From: Candidatus Obscuribacterales bacterium
GTDB lineage: Bacteria > Cyanobacteriota > Vampirovibrionia > Obscuribacterales > Obscuribacteraceae
Assembly: GCA_019746975.1 (NCBI GenBank)
Contig: JAIERK010000058.1
Span: 1-58,595, forward strand
DNA length: 58,595 nucleotides
Direction: 5' to 3'
How positions within the stretch are numbered: the stretch's first letter is position 1; the number at the start of each line of letters is the position of its first letter. Positions 1 to 10,000 of the stretch are shown here, one piece after another. A program made the position numbers and the translations under genes. The notes under the pieces are model-generated. The model was not told the DNA's origin. It worked only from the letters and a program-made list of their open reading frames with translations, and searched no databases.

Positions 1-792
1 CCACTGAACGCCGACGAGATACTCAAGGAGTATTTCGAACTCGCAGAGAAGATCAAAAAATATGTGTGCGACACTTCTGCACTGATCTTCCAGGCTGTGG
101 GCGAGCGCAAGAACATCCTGTTCGAAGGCGCTCAAGGAACGCTCCTCGATCTCGACCACGGTACCTACCCATACGTCACAAGCTCGAGCCCTTCGGCTGG
201 TGGAGCTTGTACCGGTACAGGCGTAGGTCCGACCACCATCGACCGCGTCATCGGCGTGATGAAAGCTTATGTCACCAGAGTTGGTGAAGGTCCGTTCCCT
301 TCCGAATTGACCGACGAGCTTGGTGTTCGCCTGAGAGAGATCGGCGCCGAGATAGGCACCACCACTGGACGTCCCAGACGCTGCGGCTGGTTCGATGCGG
401 TTCTCGGCCGGTATGCGGTTCGGATCAACGGTCTTGACTGCCTGGCCATCACGAAGCTAGACGTCCTCGACGGTTTCGAAGAGATTCAAGTGTGCGTCGC
501 GTATCGCGATCGTCTGACCGGCGAAACCTACACCGACCTTCCCACGATCGGTAGCAAGTTCCAGCACATGGAGCCTGTCTTTAAGACCATCAAGGGCTGG
601 CTTACGCCGACCACCGATTGCAGAAGCGTGCAAGATCTACCCGAGCTTGCCAGACAGTACCTCAACTTCATCTCCGACGAACTTGACTGCCCAATCGCCA
701 TAGTCAGCGTCGGACCGATGCGTGACAACACAGTCGTCATCGAAGATCCGATTCACGGACCGAAGCGCGTGTTGAGCAAACACCTCAGATAG
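1..792 (+). CDS. purA: Adenylosuccinate synthetase, 5'-truncated by the window
   Basis: Catalyses GTP-dependent joining of IMP and aspartate to adenylosuccinate, the first committed step of AMP synthesis, in the cytosol. The frame is open from base 1, so the N-terminal GTP-binding part lies outside the window; 263 residues are visible. Family signatures are clear: [17 protein letters not shown], then VTSSSP and [10 protein letters not shown], the IMP-loop stretch [13 protein letters not shown], and the TKLDVLDG nucleotide-specificity motif. The GTG at 64 is an internal valine, not the start. The C-terminus is complete, with a stop at 790-792 and a good intrinsic terminator 22 bp later, so purA ends its transcription unit. 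The next gene is on the other strand and converges on it. Identification is secure. Confidence 0.97.
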   Translation, partial: PLNADEILKEYFELAEKIKKYVCDTSALIFQAVGERKNILFEGAQGTLLDLDHGTYPYVTSSSPSAGGACTGTGVGPTTIDRVIGVMKAYVTRVGEGPFPSELTDELGVRLREIGAEIGTTTGRPRRCGWFDAVLGRYAVRINGLDCLAITKLDVLDGFEEIQVCVAYRDRLTGETYTDLPTIGSKFQHMEPVFKTIKGWLTPTTDCRSVQDLPELARQYLNFISDELDCPIAIVSVGPMRDNTVVIEDPIHGPKRVLSKHLR

Positions 793-813
793 GAGACTCT
801 CCAGAACAACTTC

Positions 814-850
814 AAACCGTTCGGTCCATGTGGCGGAACGGTTTTTTCTT
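814..850 (+). terminator. Intrinsic terminator of purA
   Basis: Perfect 9-bp stem (814-822 with 836-844) around a 13-nt loop, followed by a T-rich tract. It lies just after purA and overlaps the last codon of the converging TPR gene. On the minus strand the hairpin lacks a following T-run, so it should act mainly on the plus strand. Confidence 0.85.
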
Positions 851-1829
851 ATTGTTTTCCCAATGTCGCCAACCAGTTGAATGCGCGATATATGCAACGT
901 TTGACGAAAGATGCAAAGTCCTTGCGCTTCTTCTCTATGCGCTCTTTTCCGGCGAGCGCTATTGCGTTGTCAGGTTCAATCAAAAGCAACTTATCGTAGA
1001 CCTGGCCAGCCGATTCAAGCTCGTAGAGCCTCAGTTCAAGAAGTTCGGCGAGCTTGCTCAGAGCCTTGATCGACTCGGGAGCGACTTCCACATATCGGGC
1101 GACAGCCTTGCGCGCGGCATCGTACTCTCCGTTCGCCTCGTATATCTCGCAGAGGTCGAATAGCCAGTTGATATTCTCCGGTCTGAGAGACATTGCCTTT
1201 TCAAGTTCTTTCTGCGCCGTCTCGACGTCACCCATCTTGCGGTGGATGGAAGACGACAGGTAAAGCATCTCGGGATCAGACCGATTGCCTACTATTGTCT
1301 TGGAAAGGACTTCCTGAGCCTCTTTGACATTATGATTTGCAATCAAAGCGGCAATCAACGCTTCTTTGGCACGCACCTCATTTGGTGCCAGACGCACAGC
1401 TTCCCTGGCAAGCGCGAGCGAAATCTCCACGCTGAGACTCTCCAGATGCATCTCAGAAAGAGCTATATAAGGCTCTGCAAGACCTGGTTTTAGGTTTTTC
1501 ACCGTCTCATACTCGACTATAGAAAGTGACCACAAGCCAATCTTTCGATAGAGGCGGCCGGCTAACAAACAAACATCAGGATCGCGCAGGTTATCTTGCT
1601 TGAGCTTCTCAATTTTCATTCTGGCGCTTGAGTAAGAGCCGTCATCGATCAGTCGATCGAGGAAGCGCAAGGAAGGATCGGAAATCGTCGACTCACCTGG
1701 ACCGGAAGCGCTTACGCCAGCGGGCAGTCCGATAATTGCCGAACACGAAAAGAAAAGGCCTACTAAAATCAGGACTGTTAGACCGATTTTCGAGGGAGGA
1801 CAGCGATTGAATCCGCTCTTACAGATCAT
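849..1829 (-). CDS. TPR-repeat protein with N-terminal membrane segment or signal
   Basis: A 326-residue protein. Residues about 14-35 are strongly hydrophobic (IGLTVLILVGLFFSCSAIIG) after a short basic start, so it is either exported or membrane-anchored. The rest is a run of helix-turn-helix TPR units recognisable by patterns such as AGRLYRKIGLWSLSIVEYE, IHRKMGDVETAQKELEKAM and CEIYEANGEYDAARKA, from about residue 55 to 300. TPR solenoids are protein-protein adaptors; no catalytic motif is present, so no specific role can be assigned. The start codon is preceded by GTGAGAG at short spacing. The gene converges on purA and stands alone on this strand, with no neighbour suggesting a partner. 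Confidence 0.8.
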   Translation of the reverse strand: MICKSGFNRCPPSKIGLTVLILVGLFFSCSAIIGLPAGVSASGPGESTISDPSLRFLDRLIDDGSYSSARMKIEKLKQDNLRDPDVCLLAGRLYRKIGLWSLSIVEYETVKNLKPGLAEPYIALSEMHLESLSVEISLALAREAVRLAPNEVRAKEALIAALIANHNVKEAQEVLSKTIVGNRSDPEMLYLSSSIHRKMGDVETAQKELEKAMSLRPENINWLFDLCEIYEANGEYDAARKAVARYVEVAPESIKALSKLAELLELRLYELESAGQVYDKLLLIEPDNAIALAGKERIEKKRKDFASFVKRCIYRAFNWLATLGKQ

Positions 1830-1935
1830 CGACTCTCACCAACAACGGTAGCAAGTAATCAAATTATTCTTGCTATTATCCAGTATGCTTCAAAATTGAA
1901 ACCTTTGTCTCTAACAGGCTTTCCAAAGTATCAAT

Positions 1936-4431
1936 GTGACTAACTCGAGGGTAAGCGATTATCCATTATGGCACGTAATGGTGGCATCAATAACCACCGG
2001 GACATTGATCTGCGTCTATATTCTGGTAATGGGGCGACTTAACGTCGATCAAAAGGTCGAGGATCCGGTCAAGACTCAGACTCTCGCGCTGGCCGAACGA
2101 ATGGCTGCATTTTCGGAAGAGCACTCCGGCTTCGGACCGGTCGGCATCTGCGATTTAATTCAAAGTCCAGGTCAAGAACACGTGGGACAGCCGCGACGAA
2201 TTACCTCGCTCAACGCCGCCAAATCTGCATTGCATTCGTCTTGGATGGTCGCCACTATGCTCAAGAGCAGATTCGCAAAAGACTGGGTCGGACACGATTT
2301 GAATGAAATCGAGGCGATCGAGCGCCGGCTCAGCGATCGGATGAGTCAGGTAGCAGGAAGTGCAAGCGTAGACGATAAAGATCCGACCGAGACAACCGTC
2401 GGGCAGATTCTAAAGACGTTGAGAATGCAGGAGCCCACAGATTTTAAGACGGTAGCAGTATCGATCAGTCTCGGCAGATTGAAAGAGGACAACAACATGA
2501 TGCTTGCTAAAACTTGCAAGCACCCTCCATCGGAGGAAGGTCAGAGTTACGCGGTCAATGGCTATTTCCGAGCATCCTCCCCTGTGCCATCGGGAGACGG
2601 CACGTACGTCCGCTTCTTGCCGATAGCGGACCGCTGTCAGATTATCGAAACAGAAAAGCTCATTGGGCTTGCGCGAGGCATGGTACCAAACGCAATCACG
2701 ATGGCAGTGACTTACGAGCCGAAGCGCAAGTCAACGACAGCGGTGCGGTTCGTGCGCAAAGTCTCGGCATTGCTTGGAGGCAGCGCACCGCAGGCGATGG
2801 CGAGTGGTTGCGTATTCAGGTTTCCCCAGGGTCGAGCAAATAAGTTCAACACCGCCCAGCAGCTATTCGACGCGACAACCTGGACGGGCGCCGGTTACTG
2901 GCAGCAGGCTACGGGCGGCCCGGTGCCGGGCAGCGGAAGTCTGAAACTGACTATTGCCCCGGCCCTGCCTCAGATGGAACCGGCAGAGGCTCTCTCACTC
3001 GGTTTTTATCACTGGCTGCGCAGCCTCAATCCTGCACCCGATCCCAGAGCAGTCATAAAAGCACTGCAGATGGAATTTCGCAGCGTTGCCGCCAAGACTG
3101 AAGGCGGATATCCGGCCAATAGCTGTTTGGCACAGGACACTGGAGCGCGAGAGCGGACGCTCCTGCGCGGCGGTACGACCGAAGAGCAGAGCGCGATCGG
3201 GCAATGTTTCGAATACCCCAACAAAATTGTGCCATATCCGCAAAACGCAGTGCCGCTCTACATCGACCGTTCGGGCAATGTCAATTTAGCCGGGCGGATA
3301 GGGTTCGATAAAACGTTATGCAATAGCTACCTCGAGGCTGTTTTTGCAACAAATCTGGCCGCGCTCGAGACAATTGCAACCGCCACCCTCGTGAAGAAGC
3401 AGGTAGTTTTGGAAAGCCGAGCGGTAAGTTCTAGACTGTCGATAAAACGACTCGAGCTCTCGTCATTAACAACGAGGATCAACGCGTTACGCCGCAAGCA
3501 AGCAAGCTCTTCTTCGACTTCGAAGATTGAACTTGCTCAGAAGTTAGCTTCGTCGCTAAGTCAAATTGATGACCTCAATAACTCTTGCGCCGCAGACCAG
3601 AACAGAATAAAGGTGCTTCACAAAATACTCGATCTGACACGTACCGCACGACTCAACGCAGATCGCGAAGGAGCCAAGACGTATGAGCTTGCTTCAACCA
3701 CGTTTACCCAACTGCGCAACGGTCTGCATCAATTCGACTCGCCATTGAAAGCGTATCTCTTGGGAAGGCATCTATTCTTTGAGCCCGTAGCCGAAGCGGT
3801 GAAAGAGGAGCAGTTTTTCGAAACGGCCAACCGCGCTGTAACCGACTCCGAATTCGATGAGCGAGAACAGGCAATGGTGTCAAAGTGGTTTCAAAAGGAT
3901 CTACAAGTTCTGGCTCCCTACAGCGAAATCCAGGAACAGCTCGTAAAGGCAACCATCGATCAAAAGCCCGTATCCGATGTCATCTCTGAAGTCGAACTCG
4001 ACGACGACATGCAACCACTTACGGTGCTACTGGACGCCAGAGATCTTGGACGGGAGAGCGATGCCATCATACACACATCGACAGCCTATCCATTCGCCGC
4101 CACTCCCGTTTCCGAAGATCAGGCATTTTACTACTCAAAGAATGCAACCAATAGCGGCACTGATCGCCTGGCATTGTGGTCAGTTGCCATGCGCGATTTG
4201 CTGTTGCACCCCGTTCATGATGGCAAGAGTCGCCTGATCATCAATGCCGATTCGTCATGGGTAAAGAAATTTTCTCCTGAGCTCAAAGGCAACTGTGCGC
4301 TGGGACTCGAGTTTCAAGTCAGACGGCCAATGCCTGACAAGAAGGAAATCGTTCAGGGTGCTTATATCGCAGAACCTTCAAGACATTTGATGACGCCACA
4401 AATTCCGCCAATCCCGGCCGATTTATTGTAG
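1936..4431 (+). CDS. Large membrane-anchored protein of unknown function
   Basis: An 831-residue protein I do not recognise. A GTG start at 1936 gives a short N-terminus followed by one hydrophobic helix (about residues 14-35), suggesting an inner-membrane anchor with a long periplasmic or cytosolic body. A later ATG at 1978 is an alternative start but would clip the helix. No good ribosome-binding site is visible for either. The central region (about residues 485-570) is rich in Leu, Ser, Lys and Gln with heptad-like spacing and is probably a coiled coil. A few Cys residues (SGCVFRF, NSCLAQ, GQCFEY, TLCNSY) could form disulfides if exported. It is followed by a bidirectional terminator and converges with the phasin-like gene. 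Real gene by length and codon use; function unknown. Confidence 0.75.
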   Translation: MTNSRVSDYPLWHVMVASITTGTLICVYILVMGRLNVDQKVEDPVKTQTLALAERMAAFSEEHSGFGPVGICDLIQSPGQEHVGQPRRITSLNAAKSALHSSWMVATMLKSRFAKDWVGHDLNEIEAIERRLSDRMSQVAGSASVDDKDPTETTVGQILKTLRMQEPTDFKTVAVSISLGRLKEDNNMMLAKTCKHPPSEEGQSYAVNGYFRASSPVPSGDGTYVRFLPIADRCQIIETEKLIGLARGMVPNAITMAVTYEPKRKSTTAVRFVRKVSALLGGSAPQAMASGCVFRFPQGRANKFNTAQQLFDATTWTGAGYWQQATGGPVPGSGSLKLTIAPALPQMEPAEALSLGFYHWLRSLNPAPDPRAVIKALQMEFRSVAAKTEGGYPANSCLAQDTGARERTLLRGGTTEEQSAIGQCFEYPNKIVPYPQNAVPLYIDRSGNVNLAGRIGFDKTLCNSYLEAVFATNLAALETIATATLVKKQVVLESRAVSSRLSIKRLELSSLTTRINALRRKQASSSSTSKIELAQKLASSLSQIDDLNNSCAADQNRIKVLHKILDLTRTARLNADREGAKTYELASTTFTQLRNGLHQFDSPLKAYLLGRHLFFEPVAEAVKEEQFFETANRAVTDSEFDEREQAMVSKWFQKDLQVLAPYSEIQEQLVKATIDQKPVSDVISEVELDDDMQPLTVLLDARDLGRESDAIIHTSTAYPFAATPVSEDQAFYYSKNATNSGTDRLALWSVAMRDLLLHPVHDGKSRLIINADSSWVKKFSPELKGNCALGLEFQVRRPMPDKKEIVQGAYIAEPSRHLMTPQIPPIPADLL

Positions 4432-4438
4432 GCACAGC

Positions 4439-4485
4439 AAAACCAGCCGACGGATAGTCCGACGACTGGTTTCAGAAGTTTCGTT
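4439..4485. terminator. Bidirectional terminator between convergent genes
   Basis: An inverted repeat (4440-4449 with 4463-4472, one mismatch in ten pairs) lies between the stops of the 831-residue gene and the phasin-like gene. T-rich sequence follows on the plus side (GTTTTT at about 4483) and a short T-run follows on the minus side, so it probably serves both genes. Confidence 0.6.
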
Positions 4486-4496
4486 TTTAAACCGGA

Positions 4497-4928
4497 CTAT
4501 TCGCCAGTCTCTTCAGCGGACTCTTCTTTCTTCGCTTTTTTCGATTTGGCGCGCTTTTTGCTTTCGTCGACTTCGGCAGGGGTCAAGCCGGAAGCTTTCT
4601 CAAGCGCTTCGAGGCGCTCGATTAGCTCTTCGTACTCTTCTCTGCTGACAAAACCAAAATCTCTGGCCTTTTCTTGGACCTTTTCGGTAACTTTGCGTTC
4701 GATTTCACCCGTACGCTTGGTTGCTTCGTCTTGAAGCCCTTTCAAGAAGGACTGAGCATTATCAGTCTTAATTTTGCCTTGCTCTTCGAGCTCTGTGACG
4801 AGGTCTTGTCCAATCTTGACAACATCCTGCATGGCGTCATTCAGAGCCGTTTTGATGCGGTCGATGCTAGACGTGGCTCCAACGCTGGTTAGTACAGCTT
4901 TTTTGATTAAAGTGGTTCTTTCACTCAT
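4497..4928 (-). CDS. Phasin-like coiled-coil protein
   Basis: A 143-residue soluble helical protein. The layout is phasin-like: an N-terminal helix, a long amphipathic helical region (DAMQDVVKIGQDLVTELEEQGK), a segment FVSREEYEELIERLEALEKA that resembles a short oligomerisation coiled coil, and a Lys/Ala/Glu-rich tail (KKRAKSKKAKKEE) of the kind that contacts DNA or granules. Phasins coat polyhydroxyalkanoate granules; no PHA synthase is visible here, so the granule role is inferred. I chose ATG at 4928 because GGAG lies 8-9 bases upstream; the upstream GTG at 4943 would place that ribosome-binding site inside the gene. The gene is monocistronic, with a terminator after it and a 270-bp divergent intergenic region before it. 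Confidence 0.7.
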   Translation of the reverse strand: MSERTTLIKKAVLTSVGATSSIDRIKTALNDAMQDVVKIGQDLVTELEEQGKIKTDNAQSFLKGLQDEATKRTGEIERKVTEKVQEKARDFGFVSREEYEELIERLEALEKASGLTPAEVDESKKRAKSKKAKKEESAEETGE

Positions 4929-5058
4929 TCGATATTTCTCCACTAAGTGCAGCTATCTCCAGAACAGGTGTCGCATTTCGTAGACACGAGCGACACGGAT
5001 ACGGCTGCTAGACCACACAAAGATATCAAGACAGTTGGTTAAATGCACGCTTTCACAA

Positions 5059-5087
5059 AGTAATTTGAAGTGAATTAAGCCTGTCAA
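5059..5087 (-). promoter_or_regulatory. Possible promoter of the phasin-like gene
   Basis: Reading the minus strand there is an exact TTGACA (plus-strand 5082-5087), then 17 bases, then ATTACT (5059-5064), a weak -10 match. It would give a leader of about 125 nt before the ATG at 4928. Confidence 0.3.
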
Positions 5088-5195
5088 GTCGCTGCAATAT
5101 CGTCCTCCAACCAAGTAAAATACGTGCTCTTGGACGACCCCAGGTTAAGCGCCTGCGGTCGCGGGGAAGCGGGTTAAACCCTGGGGAGGGACATC

Positions 5196-6962
5196 TTGAC
5201 AGCATCTGCGCGCGCAAAACTTTCTTCAAGATCGAGTCTGTTTTTGAGATTTGTATCGTTCGGTCTGTGTCTTTTACTTCTAGTTTCGTTTCAACCACCC
5301 TGCGTGGCGCAATCCGGGGACTCGGGTCGACCAAGCCTCGTTGTACTGATTGTGGCGGATCAATTTCCCTACAATTTCCTCGCCAGATATAAGGACCGGT
5401 TCCAGGCTGGTGGGCTGCGGCTCCTCATGGAGCAGGGCGCCCAGTACCCGAGCTGCACGTACGACTACGGCACGACCCACGCTGCTACGGGGGCAGTCGC
5501 CATAGCCAATGGGGCGTACCCATGGAACACAGGGGTGGTGGGCAACACCTGGTACACACGCGGGAAGAAAACCACCACTTCGGCTATCGCCGATGATTCG
5601 ACAGAATTGGTGGGCGCAAGCGGCAGCGCCGGAAGCAATAAAGCAGCTGGCACCACAATAGGTGACCAGCTCAAACTCGCCACCAACGGCCGCAGCAAAG
5701 TTTTTTCAATCGCAGGCGATCAGACATCGTCAATTCTCCTTGGTGGAAGGTTGGCTAACAATGCCTTCTGGCTCGACACGAAGTCCGGAAATATGGTGAC
5801 ATCATCGAAGTACACCAAGTCCCTCACAACATGGGCCTCCGCATTCAATGACCAGCACTACGCTGAAAAATTCATGGGTAAGCCCTGGCAAAGACTACTT
5901 CCTGAAACTCAATACGCCGCTTCGACAAAAGACGATTATCCGTACGAACGCGCGGCAGTAGGCGATGGAAAAATATTCCCGCACGTAATCCAGGCCGGCG
6001 CACAAGGTCAGGATTACTGTGAGCAATTCAGCATGACGCCGTTTGCCAATCAGATGGTAATCGACTTCGCCAAAGAGGCTGTCGACAAGGAGTTCCTCGG
6101 ACAACACCCTGACACGGACCTGCTAATTCTGGGACTAAATGCCGGGGAAAAACTGACTCAGGCTTTTGGCCCATACAGCCAGGAAACTGAAGATCTAGTC
6201 CTGAGAATGGATCAAAATCTGGCATCCCTCTTTCAGATGATCAACGATAAGGTAGGCTTCAACAAAGCGTTGATTGTGTTTACCGCCTCCCATGGCTGCC
6301 CCCTGATCCCGGAATTCGCAAAAGAGCGTGGCATGGACGGCGGTCGAATTGATCCGAAAGTGTTCACCACCTTCCTCGACTCCAAGCTCGACTCGACCCT
6401 GGGACACGAAGACTGGATTGAAGCCTTCGAGCCACCCAATCTCTATCTCAACCTCGATGCCATCGATCGTCAAAAGCTCAGGCAGCCGGACGTCGAATCG
6501 CTCGTATCGCGAGTCGCGCACTCGGTGCCTGGAATTGGCGAAGTATTCACAGCCTGGCAACTTTACACCAACCAACCACCCAACAGCCCGCAATCATCGA
6601 AAGTGCGACGAAGCTACTACTTCGGTCGCAGCGGAGAGCTGTTCGTATCGCCAAAATCGGGTTACGTTTTTCTTGGTGAGTCGACCGGCACCGGATATGG
6701 TTCTCCGTTCGCTTATGACAGCCAAGTACCGCTCATGTTCTTCGGCAACGGTATCAAAGCCGGGAAATGCGGTGCAGACGCCTCGCCATCCGATATCGCA
6801 GCGACAATCGCGGCATTGATAGGCATCGAAGCGCCATCGCTTTCGGAGGGCTCACCGCTATCCGAAGTCGTGACAGGATCAAGCACGGCTGTGTCGACGC
6901 AGAGGTCGGAACCAAAGCCGGCTTCTGATGAGGACGATAAAACGAAACGAAAACGGAAGTAA
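5196..6962 (+). CDS. Secreted alkaline-phosphatase-family protein with a degraded active site (probable pseudoenzyme)
   Basis: A 588-residue protein with a signal peptide (hydrophobic core about residues 18-34, cleavage near CVAQS) and the fold of the PafA/type I phosphodiesterase-nucleotide pyrophosphatase family. Landmarks kept are the LIVADQFPYN strand, GVVGNTWYTRG, AFGPYSQETEDLVLRMD and VPLMFFGNGI. In active members two zinc ions and a Thr nucleophile sit on conserved residues. Here, against the family pattern as I recall it, the Thr and the His of T-x-x-G-H are Ala96 and Ala100. The D-x-x-x-H pair is Glu318 and Gln322, and the Asp of ADHG is Ser365. The His of T-H-G-S is Tyr501, and the His of D-T-H-V-P is Gln510. 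Only Asp55 and His366 remain. The TTG start has a strong GGGGAGGGA site. It may be cotranscribed with polA, 42 bp downstream. The C-terminus is Lys/Arg-rich. Confidence 0.8.
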   Translation: MTASARAKLSSRSSLFLRFVSFGLCLLLLVSFQPPCVAQSGDSGRPSLVVLIVADQFPYNFLARYKDRFQAGGLRLLMEQGAQYPSCTYDYGTTHAATGAVAIANGAYPWNTGVVGNTWYTRGKKTTTSAIADDSTELVGASGSAGSNKAAGTTIGDQLKLATNGRSKVFSIAGDQTSSILLGGRLANNAFWLDTKSGNMVTSSKYTKSLTTWASAFNDQHYAEKFMGKPWQRLLPETQYAASTKDDYPYERAAVGDGKIFPHVIQAGAQGQDYCEQFSMTPFANQMVIDFAKEAVDKEFLGQHPDTDLLILGLNAGEKLTQAFGPYSQETEDLVLRMDQNLASLFQMINDKVGFNKALIVFTASHGCPLIPEFAKERGMDGGRIDPKVFTTFLDSKLDSTLGHEDWIEAFEPPNLYLNLDAIDRQKLRQPDVESLVSRVAHSVPGIGEVFTAWQLYTNQPPNSPQSSKVRRSYYFGRSGELFVSPKSGYVFLGESTGTGYGSPFAYDSQVPLMFFGNGIKAGKCGADASPSDIAATIAALIGIEAPSLSEGSPLSEVVTGSSTAVSTQRSEPKPASDEDDKTKRKRK

Positions 6963-7004
6963 TCGTGTTCACTATAATCGCGCGAAACTCAAGAGGGCGA
7001 ACCG

Positions 7005-10000
7005 ATGACGGAACCAGGTATCGAGCTCAAAGACCGGCAGATCCCAGAGAACACTGCTATGGAAAAAAAGGAAACCCTGGTATTGGTGGACGGAAGTTCT
7101 TTGGCCTTCCGTTCTTTCTACGCTCTTCTCACGACCGGCATGCGGACGAAAAACGGCGTCCCGACCTGGGCGGTAATGGGCTTCTTCAATTCCCTCTTCG
7201 ACCTCATAGATCGACAGGCACCACATATGCTGGCAGTCTGTTTTGACTTGGACGAGCCCACATTTCGTCATCAGGAGTTCGCCGAATACAAGGCTAACCG
7301 CCAGGAGATGCCGGATGACCTGGCAGTGCAATGGCCGCTGATCAAACGTGGTGTCGAGTCGCTCAGCATTCCAATTCTAGAATTGGCTGGATTCGAAGCT
7401 GACGACGTGATCGGCACCGTAGCGACAAAAGCGGCTCGAGATGGGCGTCGAGTAGTCATACTTACGGGTGACAAAGACGCCTTCCAACTGGTCGGCGACG
7501 AAGGTAGTCTGATAGAAATTTTGATGCCAGGGAAAACCGGCCTGACTTGCTTTAAGAAGAAAGAAGTCTTCGAGAAGATGGGCGTCTGGCCCGATCAAAT
7601 TATCGACTACAAAGCGCTCTGCGGGGACGCATCAGACAACATTCCAGGCGTCAAGGGAATCGGACCTGTCACCGCCGTGAAGCTGCTCACAGAGCACAGG
7701 ACCCTTGAGGGTATTTATGAAAAGCTGGATGAGATTGCTCAGCAAGCAGTCAAGAAAAAGCTGACTGAAGGCCGAGAGATTGCCTTCGCCAGCCAGCGCC
7801 TGGCTCGTATTGTTCTCGACGTTCCTGTTTCGTTCGATTATGAATCGTGCAAGCTCACGATGCCCGATGTCGAGCAAGCCGGAAAATTCTTCAAGAGTCT
7901 TCAGTTCCGCAGCCTGATCAATCGTCTGCCTGTGTGTCTGGCAACCTCCTTCTCCAGTGAAGGAGAAGACAAGAAAGATCTGGAGAAGAAGCTCAAGACC
8001 ATCATCAACGCAATAGAAGTCGCGCCAATCGCCTTCGCCGACATAGAAGGCGGGTCTCCACCAGAGAGAACAGAAGCAGTCTCCGACCTGACCATATCAC
8101 TGGCAGAACCGAAGCGAGTTCGCGTTGAAATTGAGATGCCCAAGTTCGGCGGTTTGCCGACACCTCAGATCGTTATCCAGGAGAGCGAGTTGAACGATCT
8201 GGTTGCCGAACTGTCCAGACAAGAGGTTATATCCATAGACCTCGAGACGGACAGCATCAACTCTCTCGACACTGAGATTGTAGGCTGGGCTTTCGCCTGG
8301 GGAGAAGGAATCAAGAACGACGGCGGCACCTTGATCGCTGACGCGACTTCATCGATTAAGAATTTGAAGACCGCTTACGTTCCGGTCGGTCATCGGTTTA
8401 TAGGCGTCGAGCAATTGCCACCGGATTTGGTATCAAGCAAACTGAGAGGAATTCTAGAAGATCCGAAGATTGGAAAAATCGCGCAGAATGCCAAGTTTGA
8501 AATGAACGCAATTTCACTGCTGGGTATCAAACTCGGTCCAATGGTGAGTGACCCGATGCTGGCTAGTTACATAGTCGATCCGGATGACAAGCACGGACTG
8601 AAAGAACAAGCAGAACGTATATTCAACTACTACATGAAGCGCATCACCGAAGTCATTGGCTCCGGTAAAAAGCAAATCGACATGGGTCTGGCTCCGATCT
8701 CGAGCGTCGCTCCTTACGCAGCCGACGATGCCCGAGTAACCTTGGAGCTTGCGCGATACTACTGCTGCACATTCGACGAAGAGCAAAGATACCTGCTTCA
8801 CCATATGGACTTGCCACTCTCTACGGTGCTAGCAAAGATGGAACAGGCAGGCGTCGCCCTCGATCGCGACTACCTGAAAGTGCTTTCAGAAGAGCTCATC
8901 ATAGACCTCACACAGCTCGAAAAAGACATCTTCCAGATAACAGGTCACACATTCAACATCAATTCAACGCAACAGCTCCAGCGCGTATTGTTCGAAGAAC
9001 TGAAGCTTTCAACAAAGGCAAAAACAAAAGGTGGAACCGGCTATTCTACCGACTCTGCGGTCCTGGAAGCGCTCAAGGACGATCACGAGATTATCGCGAA
9101 ACTGTTGGACTATCGCCACCTCTCCAAGCTCCGCTCTACATACGTAGATGCACTTCCTAAGGAGATCTCCAGACGCGACGGGCGGCTGCACGGCGAATTC
9201 AACCAGACGGTCGCCGCAACCGGACGACTATCAAGCAGCAATCCTAACTTGCAAAATATTCCAATTAGAACTGAGCTCGGGCGCAAAATACGCAGAGCAT
9301 TCATTACGGGCACCCCTGACGCACTCCTGATTTCCGCGGACTACTCGCAAATCGAGTTGCGCATGCTGGCACACATGTCCGGAGACGAAACGCTCATTGA
9401 CGCCTTCAACCGCAACCAAGACATCCATGCCAGAACCGCCATGGAAATCTTCGACGTCCCCATAGACAAAGTCGATGACGACATGCGCAGAGTAGGCAAA
9501 ACGCTTAACTTCGCTTTGATATACCAGCAAGGACCGTTTGCCACAGCGCAATCTCTGGGAATTTCAACGAAAGAGGCTCAAGCTTTCATCGACAAGTATT
9601 TCAGTCGTTATCCCAAAGTCAAGAGATTCATGAGTCAGACGATCGATGAAGCTAGAGCTAATAACTTCGTAAGCACATTGTGGGGACGGAAACGTCACTT
9701 CAAGCACCTCAACGACCGCAATACCGGCGTCAGGAGAGCAGACGAGCGAGCCGCTTGCAATGCACCTCTTCAGGGTGGCGCCGCAGATCTGATGAAACTG
9801 GCCATGCTGGATCTCGACAGACGCCTCGAAGAGGCAGGAAGTAATGCGAAGCTGGTGCTACAGGTACATGACGAATTGGTGCTCGAAGTCCCCCAAGACG
9901 AGCTGGAAGCCACAAAAGAGATCTTGAAATCGGCTATGGAGCTTGGACAGCCGATGAAGATTCCACTGAAGGTGGATCTGGGTGTGGGGAAAAACTGGAT

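Noticed and set aside
637..897. Minus-strand frame overlapping the purA 3' end
   Set aside because: Antisense to purA and spanning its terminator, with no independent support.
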